This document shows, in pieces, positions 21,847-32,474 of a DNA stretch of 64,000 nt; within the stretch, counting starts at the first letter, position 1; every line of letters starts with the position of its first letter. Location: NCBI GenBank assembly GCA_964035575.1, contig OZ037864.1:682001-746000 (forward strand). The letters run 5' to 3'. The position numbers and the translations under genes were made by a program. The notes under the pieces are model-generated. The model saw nothing but the letters and a program-made list of their open reading frames with translations, was not told the origin of the DNA and ran no database searches. The DNA is from Rhynchopus sp. YZ270_cl-10 (lineage: Eukaryota; Euglenozoa; Diplonemea; Diplonemida; Diplonemidae).

Positions 21847-23423
21847 GGTACAATAAAGGGGGAGAGAGAGGGTGGTCTCCCTGAGGAGAAAGAGGGGTTA
21901 AGGAGAGCGTGAAAATGGGGAGGGATGGAGGGGAGGGAGGGTGGAAGTATGGAAAGTTGTCTTGAAAATACAGGCCCCGCTCGTGAACAGTGTGCCTTTT
22001 TGGTACAATGATTGGAAGTACCCCAAACCATGTTGCTGTCCACATCGTCTTCGATTTCCCCGAGAAAAGCAGTGTCCAGGCTGTTCAGATGGTCCGCTGT
22101 CATGCTGTATGCAATCTCTGACAAATGAACAAATTCAATACGCAAATCGCAGAAAGTTTTGATAGAATACGCAGAACAACAGTGAAAGAATATCTAGGAA
22201 ATAAGTGAATCACAGCAAAAACAAGCTGGGGGGAAGGAGAACCGTTTTTTTTTTTTTTTCCGTATTTGGTTGTTTTTTTGTTTTGTTTTTTTTTCCCCTT
22301 TTTATGTTTTGCCAACGTGTCTGTGTGGGTGGGGTTTGCCGTTAATCCTTCACAGCATTACTTTACCCCTTTTTCTCTCTCTTTTTTTGTTGCCAATAAA
22401 TGGGGGGGGTGAGAGAGAAGCAGAAGCAGAGTGAAAACTGAAAGATGCGAGGAAAAGAAACATGTCTGTTTTTTTAGTCTTCGCTTTTTTTTCGTGTTTG
22501 TTGGGGCGAGGAGAGGGACAAGGGGGGGTAAGGGGGTATTTTCGACTACTGCAGTAATGGGGTTGAAAAAAAAATCTGAAAAAAAGTGAACTGTGCGTCA
22601 AAAATCGACACCTTAACACATTAGCAAAAGAAAGAAAAGAAAAAGAATGAAAAATGCAATAAGGTTTACCACATATCTCAAGAAATGAAAAAAAGGAGAG
22701 AGACACCAACGAGCAGGAAAAAAAAGAGAGGGTTGTAAAGCTTGAGCACAAAACAAACTACGGGTACAAGACAACAACAAAACCATTTGGAGCGCGAACT
22801 GGGGTGGTGGGGGGGGGGATGAAAAAAGAAGAAAGCCTGGAAAGATAAACGCACCCTCAGGGGGGGTCGCATCACCTTTTTCAAGCGGAAACGTTGCTCA
22901 GGGTTTCTCTGAAGGGGTACATTGTATTTTGCTCGTTTTATTGTTTTTTTTTTTGTGGAAAAGAGGCAGTTCTAAAAATAGTACTGACAACGAAAGCAAG
23001 GTCAGCAAAAAAAAAAAAATTCTTTTGTTTTAAACCCTCTCTTTAGCGGGAGAAAAACTAAGATTTTTTTGTTTTTTACTTTTCCTCTCCTCGGGTCATA
23101 TTGTCCTATTTGAGAGCACAAACCATCTTATTTGAGCACAAACCACGCTCACACAAACTTGATGGAACGCAATTGATCTGTGCAGACGTAGCAATCAGGT
23201 AAGTGTTTGCCACAACATATGATATTATTATGTTGTCTGGTGATTGTTGTTCGGGTAAGTAGGTGTGTAATCACTGTGTGTGTGAGTACGCTCCCTAGTA
23301 CAGTTCTTGTACCGATACCATCAACTCAAAAACCGGCAAAAAATAAACAAAATCCTGTGTACTCTTTTGTTCTGATCTTGTCCTACCAGACAACATATGG
23401 GGGGGGGGGGGGGGGAACGTTTA

Positions 23424-23468
23424 TAAGATGAACCTAAGCCTCACCGTGCTTAGTGACTAACCTTCAAA
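23424..23468. repeat. Dispersed hairpin repeat, family A
   Basis: TAAGATGAACCTAAGCCTCA followed by CCGTGCTTAGTGACTAACCTT; CTAAG pairs with CTTAG and AAG with CTT. Confidence 0.5.
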
Positions 23469-24019
23469 AGAAAATACGGTGGGGGGGGGGGGGGGGGTTA
23501 AGCCAACAGAGTATTTTAAAAGTAAAAGCAAAGAAGGGGGGGATACGTCTTTTTTCAAGGGGGGAAAGGGGTGCAATACAGTGAAAGAACGTGTCCTCCA
23601 GAGGTTTTGTTGATTTTTTTTTTTTTTTTAGTTTGTTTTGTTGTTTTTTTTTTTTTTTTTTTTTTGTTGTTGTTTTTTTAAAATTTGGTGGGGGGGGGAA
23701 TAATCGTTGCTCGGGCTGTGGGGTTTGGTGTGTAAGGAAACGCAAGCATTTTGGGATTTCTTCCCAGACTTTCAAGGAGGTATGTTATGTGCCTATCTTA
23801 ATATTATCGCAGAATTGAATAAAAAGAGAAAAACGAAAACTAATAAAAACGGAACATTTGATGAATTTGTCAAATAAAACTCAAAACATATTTTATATAA
23901 AAAAAAAAGAAAAAAAACTCTAACGTTTTAGCGAGACAGCACACTAAAGTATACTTTCTTTGTAAACAATACCACTCTCACACACTGCATCGTTATATTT
24001 TTTTTAAAAAGATACATTC

Positions 24020-24109
24020 GGTGCTCCTGACGACCCCATTTCGCGTACTTCTTGCGTACTTAGTGCGTAGTTGTTGCGTACTTGGTATTTTTTTTATTTC
24101 TGGGGTACC
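24020..24109. mobile_element. Mini-MITE (about 90 bp), copy 1
   Basis: Starts GGTGCTCCTGACGACCCC and ends TTTCTGGGGTACC, imperfect inverted ends. The interior has three GCGTACTT units. A second copy is at 60388-60462. No clear target duplication seen. Confidence 0.55.
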
Positions 24110-24197
24110 AACATTATTTTGTTGTCGGCAAATCGCCTCTTGAGAGCTGTATTCAATTCACCCGAAGGCTAATATTGGGCTTCTTTAAAAAAAAAAC

Positions 24198-24231
24198 TTA
24201 GTGTAGACACCCGAGGATGCGTTCCACTAAA
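24198..24231. repeat. Dispersed hairpin repeat, family C
   Basis: TTAGTGTAGACACCCGAGG followed by ATGCGTTCCACTAA; TTAGTG pairs with CACTAA. A near-identical copy is at 38087-38120. Confidence 0.5.
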
Positions 24232-25253
24232 AGCACGCTTTTTTGCCCACCCTCCCATTTTTTTTTTATTCTCTTTCCACTGCCATGATAATAAACATAG
24301 GGAGGGGGGGGAAGTGAAGCAAGAGGAACTAGATAAAAGTCGGCTCGAAAGATGATCATAAAAAATGAAGGCGTACAAATGTCTCTCTGAGGACGTAGCC
24401 TCAAGGGAGAGCGGGGGAGGCTGTGTGGGGGGTTAAAAAAAAGGGCGTCACTAAAATGAAATGTGAATGGAAGAGAGAAAACGTATTTGGTGAGAAGGGG
24501 GAAAAAATAATGGGTTATTTTCTGGAGGGGGAAAGGAAATCAATAGATTGTCATCCCTCCCCTTTCCTTGAAGTTTTTTGAAATTCCATCATGTTGCTCA
24601 AGTGTCACTGTACAGTGATACAGAGTGTCTCCCACCTCCCTTACGTCTCTGCGCTTTAATTTGGGGTCACATTTCGTTCATCGGACTGCGAGGAACAAGA
24701 AAGGGTATTTAAAAAAAAAGAAAAGGATAAAAAAAAAAGGTAAAAAAAAGAAAACATCTGGGGCGGGGGGGTTTATTGTGCGCTTCCTAATATCTTTGTT
24801 CCTCTTGCATATGCTATTTTTTTTTAAAAATTTTGTTTTTTTGGTATTACACCACTACTACAGTGGGTTATCTTATCACCCCATCTTTTTTTACTCCCCC
24901 CAAAAAAATAAAAACTGTTATCTGAGTTTAAGCTAGTCTGATAAAGAAAGAAACGAAATCAGAAAAAGAATTTTTCGTTGATCGCACCGGATTTTTGTGG
25001 AGTGTGTAGGGACAAAATCAAAAACTTTTCTGTGAATAAGTTGTGTCGTGTTTACATCGCTCACACCAAAAAATTCGGGCACAACTCAGATATGTTTTCA
25101 TTTCCTCCCCTACAACCTTTGCAAGGCAGTTGTCACAAAAAAAAAAATCGTTTGTTTTTTTTAAATGTTTTGCATTTCCCATTTTTTTTTGTTTTTTTTT
25201 TTTAAATTGGTTCGTTTGTTTGATATCCCAAAAAACTCCGAGGTGCCCCTTGT

Positions 25254-27068
25254 TTATGCTGCCTCAATGGGCTCGTGCTTGCCGGTCTCGGGGACGTCGT
25301 TGTTGTTCTTCTTGCAGGAGACAATGAGCACAACTCCGACGATGACAACGATGACTCCGAATGCAATTCCGAGACCGAGAACAGTCTTGTCGTAGGTGCC
25401 GAGGTCGTCGTCGTCGGTGGACCTGCTGGAGGGGGTCAGAGCGCAGGAGTACACGTCGTTCGAGTTGAACCGGTAGGCATCCGACTGGCACGTCACAGCG
25501 TGGCACACAGTGCCCACAAGAGTGGTGCGTGTAGCGTAAGCAGACGTGCACTGCACACCGTTGCTTGCAGACGCAGAAGTAAGCTCTCCCAGGGTCGAGG
25601 ACAGCGTCGAGGCCTCACGTGCAGCAGTGAACGCAGCCGCCAGCGCAATCTTCAGGTCCAGAGTGCCACGCACCATGTTACCGATCTTCACAACGTTCGC
25701 AGAGATGACTCCGAAGATCGCCACACCAGTGCCTCCAACGGAGTTGACTCCTCCGTCAATGGATCCACCAAGGATGCCCTCCAGTGCGGTGCCGAAGGCG
25801 GACGAAATGGTCGAAGTGAAGTCGGTCAGGTTACCAGTCGAGTAGTATGCGCCGAAGGAGACGGGGATTTCCGTGGTGCCGGTGGGCACGCAGAGGAGCA
25901 CATCCGGGTCGCTGGTGGGGTAGTCGTACCCGGTAGTCTGGCAGGTGCAGAACCTTCCGAGGGTGATCTCGGCGGTGCTGTTGTCGGTGCAGGTGGCGGC
26001 GGGGTCGAGGATCCCAAGACGGCAGTCGGAGTCGGTTGTGCACCAGTTGGCGGCGAAGGAGGTGGGTGCCTGGGTGATGGTGGTGGTCTTGTTGAGCGGG
26101 GAGGTACCGATGATGCACTCTCCGGTGGTGTTCACGCACTCGAACTTCTCAGCGTCAAAGGTGCAGTCCTCGTCGACAAGGCAGGTGAAGTTGGCGGCGT
26201 TGTACTCACCGCAGTAGAAGTACGTGGTGCCGTCGTCGGCGGTGGCGCTCCATTTCACGTAGGGGACGTCGCACTGCACGGCGTTGCAGACTGTGGTGCC
26301 CTGCACGTAGAAGGCCGAGGCGGTGTTGTTCATCGTGCATGCGGAGGTGGTCGTCGGGGGGGATTCGGTGGCGGGGTACGGTGTGGACCCGTCAAGCACG
26401 GACTGGGTCGGAAGCACGGATGATCCCACCTCGACAGTGGCAGCCACAGCGGTGCCCAGGGCTGAGTCTCCGTCGACAGCCAGCTCAGCCGCGACAGCCG
26501 CCTGCACGCTCTCCTGGGTAAGACCAAGCGCAGCGGTGACACCGACATCGGCAACGGCAACAACGTCGATGGACCCACACGTTGCGGACAGACCTCTGGG
26601 GTACACACTGTAGATCCTGTTGAACATTCTGTACACCCATGAGGCGGCGGAGGTGGGCACAAGGTTGTTCACGCACACACCTGCGGAGAAGCGGAGGAAG
26701 GTGACAACCTCACGGAGCTCCTCGTAGCATCCCCAGAAGTACGCAAGACCCTTGTACATCTGGGGTCCGAATCCGTTCGAGCAGATGCACTGGAAGACGT
26801 TTGTGTTGCAGATACCTTCCGGGTCGCCGTTCTCGGAGCAGGTGCTGTCGGTGGTGCACCACTGGGTCAGGGTGGGGACGCCTCCGTTCGAGGGTGCGTT
26901 GGTGTCGGGTGCGCTGGTGCGTGGTGCCGGGGTAGCAGGGGCGGAGGTGGTGGTGTTGCTGGTGTCGCCCTCTGCCAGGGCGTCAAAGTCCTCACGGCTG
27001 TACCATTCCTCCTCTGCGTGTACTGTAGACAGGAGCAGTGCTGCTCCCAAAATTGCTGCAGAACGCAT
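25254..27068 (-). CDS. Cys-rich mucin-like type I membrane protein (family member F, 604 aa)
   Basis: Most divergent member of the six-gene family. It has an N-terminal signal peptide (MRSAAILGAALLLSTVHA) and a short acidic WYSRED stretch. Next is a Thr/Pro/Ala segment (residues 39-64). The first Cys module is QWCTTDSTC...ICNTNVFQCICSNG followed by an alpha/beta-looking domain, then AC...CNAVQC. The second module is NWCTTDSDCRLG...FCTCQTTGYDYP with its own domain. Near the C-terminus is a transmembrane helix (about 568-590), then a basic tail with the family motif KHEPI. Several N-x-T/S sites suggest N-glycosylation. Role unknown; location at the cell surface or an endomembrane is inferred from the topology. 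A pyrimidine tract and CCCCAAG precede ATG 27068. Confidence 0.8.
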   Translation of the reverse strand: MRSAAILGAALLLSTVHAEEEWYSREDFDALAEGDTSNTTTSAPATPAPRTSAPDTNAPSNGGVPTLTQWCTTDSTCSENGDPEGICNTNVFQCICSNGFGPQMYKGLAYFWGCYEELREVVTFLRFSAGVCVNNLVPTSAASWVYRMFNRIYSVYPRGLSATCGSIDVVAVADVGVTAALGLTQESVQAAVAAELAVDGDSALGTAVAATVEVGSSVLPTQSVLDGSTPYPATESPPTTTSACTMNNTASAFYVQGTTVCNAVQCDVPYVKWSATADDGTTYFYCGEYNAANFTCLVDEDCTFDAEKFECVNTTGECIIGTSPLNKTTTITQAPTSFAANWCTTDSDCRLGILDPAATCTDNSTAEITLGRFCTCQTTGYDYPTSDPDVLLCVPTGTTEIPVSFGAYYSTGNLTDFTSTISSAFGTALEGILGGSIDGGVNSVGGTGVAIFGVISANVVKIGNMVRGTLDLKIALAAAFTAAREASTLSSTLGELTSASASNGVQCTSAYATRTTLVGTVCHAVTCQSDAYRFNSNDVYSCALTPSSRSTDDDDLGTYDKTVLGLGIAFGVIVVIVGVVLIVSCKKNNNDVPETGKHEPIEAA

Positions 27069-27381
27069 TTTTTTGTGTTTTTCTTGTCTACGACTTGTTA
27101 CCTTGGGGTGAAATAAGGAGAGGGTATTTGAGTAAATAAAGCGCGCCTATTAAAACTGAAATGAACGTTCCGCAGGGTGGAAACTGCACGTAACATCTAC
27201 CATAGAAGTGTCGAAACACGACTGACAGGGGGAAAAAAAGAAAATGGGGGGTAGAGGAAGGTGGTGTTAAAAGCGTCGAAATATATAATGTCTATAAAGA
27301 CATTCCTGCCCCGGCCACAGTCGGAGTTAGTGTTTCGAAACATTCGGGAAAAGGGGGGGAAAGGGGGGAAAAGAAAAGTTG

Positions 27382-27416
27382 CAAGATGAATATGCCTCAC
27401 GTGCATACATATCTTT
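27382..27416. repeat. Dispersed hairpin repeat, family A
   Basis: CAAGATGAATATGCCTCAC followed by GTGCATACATATCTT; TATGC pairs with GCATA and AAGAT with ATCTT. Confidence 0.5.
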
Positions 27417-27631
27417 AAAAAGAATAAAAATAACGGGGGAGGGGAAAATACTCTTGGACGAGACAATTCACTGTCTGGAGAAAGATCTGTGACACACATT
27501 CTTGTTCCACTAACCAATCCCCGTGAAAGTGTCATCTCAAGACAACTCTAAAGAAAGAAACACTATCACTAACATAGTGCACCTTACGCATAAGTAAGTT
27601 GGTCTGGTATCCAAGTGAGGGAGAAAAAAAG

Positions 27632-27680
27632 TGAAGTTGATAGTGCAAACGACTCAGGGACGCAGGCACTGACACTCCGA
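27632..27680 (-). repeat. Short dispersed repeat, LINE-tail-like
   Basis: Nearly identical to the outer 48 bp of 12698-12780 (plus-strand AAGTTGATAGTGCAAACG, then GGACGCAGGCACTG), and stops where the hairpin would begin. This fits a 5'-truncated insertion. Confidence 0.6.
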
Positions 27681-28017
27681 AAAAAAGAGGGAGGGAGGAA
27701 AAAGTAGGGGAAAAAAATAAAGAAGGAAAAACAAGCTGTGTATTTGTTAAAGTTCGTTCGCTATCGGGTTCAAATTCTTGGAAAATTTCAGGAATTCCCA
27801 AATAAGGTGTCTGTGGGAAGGAGGGGTGTAGAGGTGTACGTGGATTGTGGTAAACAGAGGTATCCATAAAAATAGATCGCTATCCGTCACCAAATCACGA
27901 GGGGGACAGGGAATTTCTTGGTGGTGTTACATGTACACTTTTTTCAAAATCTCTCAATCATCCTTTTGTCGTTCCTATTTTTGTGTAATTTTAATAAGCG
28001 TCAACACAATCCACATC

Positions 28018-30903
28018 TCAGACTACAACATCATCGTCAATCGGCTCGTGCTTGCCTTTTTCGGGAATACCATCGTTCTTCTTGCCGCACACTATAACAA
28101 TAACAGCAATTGCAATGATCAGTGCGGCCCCTGCAATCGAAACACCAATGGCAGCCTTCTCTCCGTCAGTCAAATCGTCGTCACCATCCAGGTCACGCGA
28201 GGCATCGGCAGTGCAGACGTAGCTGGTCGAGTACGTGCGCGAGTAGCCTGTCTCACAAGCCAGTGCCTGGCACGCGTTGTTCCCGTCGAGAATGGTCTGT
28301 GTTGCGTGTGAAAGGGTGCACTGGGATCCACTCGAGGTTTTGCTGCCAGTGGCGGAACCCAGGTCAGAGAGCTTAAGGATCGAAGCCTGACGGCCGAAGG
28401 TCTGCGCGTTCATTTCAATGTGAATAAACTTCGACTGGCTTGTGAAGGTTGAAAGGGCGATAACACGTGCGTACACAACGGCGTACAAGGTGAGGCCAGA
28501 AGACGACTGGATTCCAAAGGCTCCTGCAGACGAGATTGCTCCCAAAATGTTCTCCATTCCTGCTGAGTACTGTGTCACAGCGGTGCCTGTGAAGTTCGAC
28601 ACGTCTCCTGCTCCGTAGGTAATCGCAACTATAATTCCTGTTGTCACAATTGTCGTGCCGTCTGCTACACACAGCTTCACAAGCCCTGCATCATCAGGGT
28701 ACGAGAAACCAGTTGCGTTCGCACACGTGCAGGTGTTCCCGCTGTCAGAAATGGTGCAGGTCGACTCCTGGTACATCCCAGTCATTCTGCAGTCGCTGTC
28801 CGACGAGCACCACTCTCCACTGTCAACAGCCGGTGTTGTGGTAGGAACGGCAGTGGGCGCTGGTGTCGGGGCGAAGCACACCGAAAATCCCTCAACAAAT
28901 GTCAGCACGGCAGGACTGACGCACTCCAGTGCCTGGCACGCACCGTTGAGGTCTGGCGTGGTGCGCATAGCGTTGTTCTTGACACACGACGTACCACCTC
29001 CCGTGGTTGCTCCTGATGCGTCACCCAGGTCAGCAATTCCAGACAGCATACCTGCAACTCTCTCAGCAGCCAGGTCCACTGTCGCTGCCCTGACCTCCGT
29101 CAGCAGAAGTGTCTCTCCGTTCACAAAAGCAGCCAGCTTCGTCAGGTTGGGTGTCAACACACCGTACACACCCAGTCCAGTTCCGTTCGATATCGCAACA
29201 ACCACAACTTCCCCAACAATCGGACCAAGTGCTGCCTCCATCACAGACCCAAACTCCGTCAGGGCCTGCTCCGTCCACGCAGACAGCTCACCAGAGCCGT
29301 ATGTCACGGCAAACGGCACGTTCAGTGTTGCGGAGGCACTGAGGCAGTACTTCACAGCAGACGCATCACTTGGGTAAGCGAACCCGCTCGTCACACATGT
29401 GCAGTATGCCTCACCAAGGGAGTCTGTGGCACAGGTCGATGCTTGGTCCATCCCCTCCTGACGGCAGTCAGCATCAATCACACAGAACGCTGTGAACGAC
29501 GTGAACGGCACAACCTCTGTTGTGACCTTTGTTGGTGCCGGTGTCGGTGCTGTGCACTCGCCGTCAACACACACCGACAGTCCAGGGAACGCAGTGCACT
29601 GTCCAGACACCAGGCACGATGTGTCGTTGAATGAAGCAGGCTTTGCCACACACACGTACCCAACGTCATTAGTACGCAACTGCAGGATGTACTGCGACAC
29701 ACACTGCACAGCGTTGCACGCAATCACTCCAGAGAAGTTCATCGTGTAGGCCGCCACTGTGTCCGGAAGCGTGCACGCCTCAATATCCGAAGTCGAGGGC
29801 GGGGTAGCCGTGGCAGGCACCAGTGTGTCACCTGGTGGGACGGGGTTGGGCACGGCGGTAGAGGGCGCCACAACCACTGCAGACGTCACCACAGTTCCAA
29901 GCGACGCTGCTGCTGTTGCGTCGGCAGCCACTTCCTGCACAACTGCTGCCTGCACTGCGGCAGAGTCGGTCTTCACTGCCTCCAGTGCAGGCACGTCGTA
30001 CGTGCTCATCACACCAACAGACCCACACTCGAAGGTCACCTGCTGTGCAGCACCACCAACGTTCGATCCCAGCGAGTTGATCACAGTCACCTTCACCGCG
30101 AAGGGAAGGTCGCCGTTGACACACACCGCCAGTGCCCACACGAAGAACATAACCACCTTGCGCAGCTCCACAATGCAGTCCCAGTACACAACCTCACCTC
30201 CTGCAATCACCTCGAGTGTGTATCCGTTCGAGCAGCTGCACTGGTACACCAGCAGGTTGCATGTTGCGCCACTGTCACCTCCCTCCTGGCACGTCGCGTC
30301 TCCTGTGCACCACTGGACCACAAGCGAAAAGCCACGTCCGGGGACGTTCGTTGGTGGTGCGTTTGTTGCAGGTGCGTCAGTGGGGACAAGTGGTGCCAGT
30401 GTTGCGGGTGCGGGTGTCGGCGGTGCGGGTGTTGGTGCAAACGTGTCTCCGATAGGGAGTGGTGTGGGCGCTGCTGTTGGGACGGCGGTGGGCACTGCAG
30501 TTGGCACAGCAGTTGGTACAGCAGTCGGGATTGCTGTGGGCACAGCAGTCGGGACTGCAGTTGGCGATGCTGTGGGCTGTGCTGTTGGGCTGGCTGTCGG
30601 GATTGAGGTTGGCACAGCCGTGGGTACGGCAGTTGGCGCAGCAGTCGGAACAGCAGTTGGAACAGCAGTTGGAACAGCAGTCGGGATTGAGGTAGGCACA
30701 GCAGTTGGAACGGCAGTCGGGACTGCTGTGGGCGATGCAGTTGGCGATGCTGTGGGTGCCGTGGTGTTGGACGTATTCAGCACCTCCCACTCAATTTCAT
30801 CTCTTGCGTACCAGTCCGCCTCCTCATCGAATAAATTGCTGCAAAGAGCAGGTGTCACAACCATCACAGCCACCACAAGGGCGACATCACGAAGCATCTT
30901 CAT
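28018..30903 (-). CDS. Cys-rich mucin-like type I membrane protein (family member A, 961 aa)
   Basis: Start at ATG 30903 gives the family signal peptide MKMLRDVALVVAVMVVTPAL. The frame runs upstream to 31359 but without homology to its paralogues. After an acidic WYARDE stretch come about 25 tetrapeptide units of the form P-T-A/S-x, the longest in the array. Three repeats of a Cys module (WCTGDATC, FCVIDADCRQ, WCSSDSDCRM; each about six cysteines) follow. Each has a roughly 100-residue alpha/beta-looking domain with a GLxVYGV or GLTLYAV strand, then a CxALxC tail. A transmembrane helix lies near 915-940, and the cytosolic tail contains KHEPIDDD. The Thr/Pro repeats are likely O-glycosylated. 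Function unknown; a surface coat or adhesion role is an inference. Confidence 0.85.
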   Translation of the reverse strand: MKMLRDVALVVAVMVVTPALCSNLFDEEADWYARDEIEWEVLNTSNTTAPTASPTASPTAVPTAVPTAVPTSIPTAVPTAVPTAVPTAAPTAVPTAVPTSIPTASPTAQPTASPTAVPTAVPTAIPTAVPTAVPTAVPTAVPTAAPTPLPIGDTFAPTPAPPTPAPATLAPLVPTDAPATNAPPTNVPGRGFSLVVQWCTGDATCQEGGDSGATCNLLVYQCSCSNGYTLEVIAGGEVVYWDCIVELRKVVMFFVWALAVCVNGDLPFAVKVTVINSLGSNVGGAAQQVTFECGSVGVMSTYDVPALEAVKTDSAAVQAAVVQEVAADATAAASLGTVVTSAVVVAPSTAVPNPVPPGDTLVPATATPPSTSDIEACTLPDTVAAYTMNFSGVIACNAVQCVSQYILQLRTNDVGYVCVAKPASFNDTSCLVSGQCTAFPGLSVCVDGECTAPTPAPTKVTTEVVPFTSFTAFCVIDADCRQEGMDQASTCATDSLGEAYCTCVTSGFAYPSDASAVKYCLSASATLNVPFAVTYGSGELSAWTEQALTEFGSVMEAALGPIVGEVVVVAISNGTGLGVYGVLTPNLTKLAAFVNGETLLLTEVRAATVDLAAERVAGMLSGIADLGDASGATTGGGTSCVKNNAMRTTPDLNGACQALECVSPAVLTFVEGFSVCFAPTPAPTAVPTTTPAVDSGEWCSSDSDCRMTGMYQESTCTISDSGNTCTCANATGFSYPDDAGLVKLCVADGTTIVTTGIIVAITYGAGDVSNFTGTAVTQYSAGMENILGAISSAGAFGIQSSSGLTLYAVVYARVIALSTFTSQSKFIHIEMNAQTFGRQASILKLSDLGSATGSKTSSGSQCTLSHATQTILDGNNACQALACETGYSRTYSTSYVCTADASRDLDGDDDLTDGEKAAIGVSIAGAALIIAIAVIVIVCGKKNDGIPEKGKHEPIDDDVVV

Positions 30904-30948
30904 CGTGGAACTTTGTTTTAATGTGTTAAGTGTATAATCTGCGTGGGA
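30904..30948 (-). promoter_or_regulatory. Conserved 5' leader of family members A-D
   Basis: The block next to the ATG (plus-strand AATGTGTTAAGTGTATAATC) is shared with 36907-36953, 43209-43250 and 50590-50630, while DNA further out differs. It may hold the mRNA 5' end or splice-acceptor site. Confidence 0.5.
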
Positions 30949-31399
30949 GGTTTCGTGAGTGGGGTAGAGGTTGATGATCAAAAATAGTACAGTGGAAGTT
31001 ACCTTTTTTCTTAGCGAACCCTTTTCATATTTTCGACTCGCTCGGCCCACAGGCACATTCTTCATCGTGCGACCCCGCATTTGAAAGATCTTCCTACCTC
31101 TGAATCGAAAACCACAAAATTTGGGGGAAATACTTTTTTTGTTCATGACCAAAATGCTGGTAAAGGTAGCACAATTTTTTTTCTTGGTTGGCGTTTTGCG
31201 AGTGCACTTTTTTTTGGATTTTTTGGGGGGGGGGAAATATTGGAAAAAAAAAAAAATATAGTGGACCCGCAGGGTAAAACAACAGAGCGTACAACCAAAA
31301 TGCTTCGCCAAAATGAGTTTTTGAGTTCCACTCGTTTCAAAGAAGCAAAAATCGGCCACTTTAGTGGCGTAGAAATCAAAAGAACAAAAATTTCAGTAC
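30949..31399. other. Intergenic before the short tandem arrays
   Basis: No gene seen; unique-looking sequence with A and T runs, ending at the 7-mer array. Confidence 0.45.
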
Positions 31400-31748
31400 A
31401 CAGTGTACAGTGTACAGTGTACAGTGTACAGTGTACAGTGTACAGTGTACAGTGTACAGTGTACAGTGTACAGTGTACAGTGTACAGTGTACAGTGTACA
31501 GTGTACAGTGTACAGTGTACAGTGTACAGTGTACAGTGTACAGTGTACAGTGTACAGTGTACAGTGTACAGTGTACAGTGTACAGTGTACAGTGTACAGT
31601 GTACAGTGTACAGTGTACAGTGTACAGTGTACAGTGTACAGTGTACAGTGTACAGTGTACAGTGTACAGTGTACAGTGTACAGTGTACAGTGTACAGTGT
31701 ACAGTGTACAGTGTACAGTGTACAGTGTACAGTGTACAGTGTACAGTA
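31400..31748. repeat. Tandem 7-mer array (TGTACAG)n, about 50 copies
   Basis: Uninterrupted heptamer repeat, each unit containing the palindrome TGTACA. It changes without a break into a 5-mer array. It is open in all three frames on both strands because the unit has no stop, so the long frames across it are not genes. Confidence 0.98.
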
Positions 31749-32168
31749 CAGTACAGTACAGTACAGTACAGTACAGTACAGTACAGTACAGTACAGTACA
31801 GTACAGTACAGTACAGTACAGTACAGTACAGTACAGTACAGTACAGTACAGTACAGTACAGTACAGTACAGTACAGTACAGTACAGTACAGTACAGTACA
31901 GTACAGTACAGTACAGTACAGTACAGTACAGTACAGTACAGTACAGTACAGTACAGTACAGTACAGTACAGTACAGTACAGTACAGTACAGTACAGTACA
32001 GTACAGTACAGTACAGTACAGTACAGTACAGTACAGTACAGTACAGTACAGTACAGTACAGTACAGTACAGTACAGTACAGTACAGTACAGTACAGTACA
32101 GTACAGTACAGTACAGTACAGTACAGTACAGTACAGTACAGTACAGTACAGTACAGTACAGTACAGTA
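31744..32168. repeat. Tandem 5-mer array (GTACA)n, about 85 copies
   Basis: Uninterrupted pentamer, equal to the adjoining heptamer minus two bases (TGTACAG versus TACAG). Borders the inverted block at 32169. Confidence 0.98.
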
Positions 32169-32201
32169 CTGTACTGTACTGTACTGTACTGTACTGTACT
32201 G
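32169..32201. repeat. Inverted 5-mer block (CTGTA)n
   Basis: About 6.6 units of the reverse complement of the pentamer array. The junction can fold back on the array. It abuts the broken family copy at 32202. Confidence 0.95.
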
Positions 32202-32474
32202 CCGTTCGAGCAGCTGCACTGGTACACCAGCAGGTTGCATGTTGCGCCACTGTCACCGCCCTCCTGGCACGTCGCGTCTCCCGTGCACCACTGGACCACA
32301 AGCGAAAAGCTGCGTCCGGGAACGTTCGTTGGTGGTGCGCTTGTTGCAGGTGCGTCAGTGGGGACAAGTGGCACCAGCGTTGCGGGTGCGGGTGTCGGCG
32401 GTGGGTTGGTTGGCGGGATTGGGGCAAATGTCTCACCAAGCCACCACAAGGGCGACATCACGAAGCGTGCGCAT
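32202..32474 (-). pseudogene. Broken copy of the surface-protein family
   Basis: The minus strand starts with MRTLRDVALVVA (ATG 32474), a degraded family signal peptide, and meets a stop two codons later. The P-T-A-x region is missing: the leader joins directly to the family segment GETFAP...NVPGR. That segment continues through QWCTGDATCQEGGDSGATC to QCSCSNG, where the next base is already the repeat array. Intact members continue with YTLEVIAGG at this point. So the copy has an internal deletion and has lost everything after the first Cys module. DNA identity to member A is high, so the loss is recent. Confidence 0.85.

Larger units (their letters stand above)
21847..25253. other. 3.4-kb gene desert of homopolymer-rich DNA
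   Basis: No gene seen. Long runs of G, T and A are frequent (for example poly-G at 23400-23415 and 23478-23497, poly-T at 23617-23629 and 23645-23664). It holds one family-A hairpin (23424-23468), one mini-MITE (24020-24109) and one family-C hairpin (24198-24231). Confidence 0.5.
27069..28017. other. Intergenic between family members F and A
   Basis: No gene seen. Contains the family-A hairpin at 27382-27416 and a LINE-tail-like repeat at 27632-27680, plus purine-rich runs. Confidence 0.5.

Noticed and set aside
30904-31359. N-terminal extension of member A upstream of its MKMLRD start (and of C to 43418, E to 54426)
   Set aside because: The extension is not shared with paralogues, while the MKMLRD or MMRYAV start gives a proper signal peptide.
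31400-32201. CRISPR-like array
   Set aside because: Unit repeats without spacers; eukaryotic satellite.
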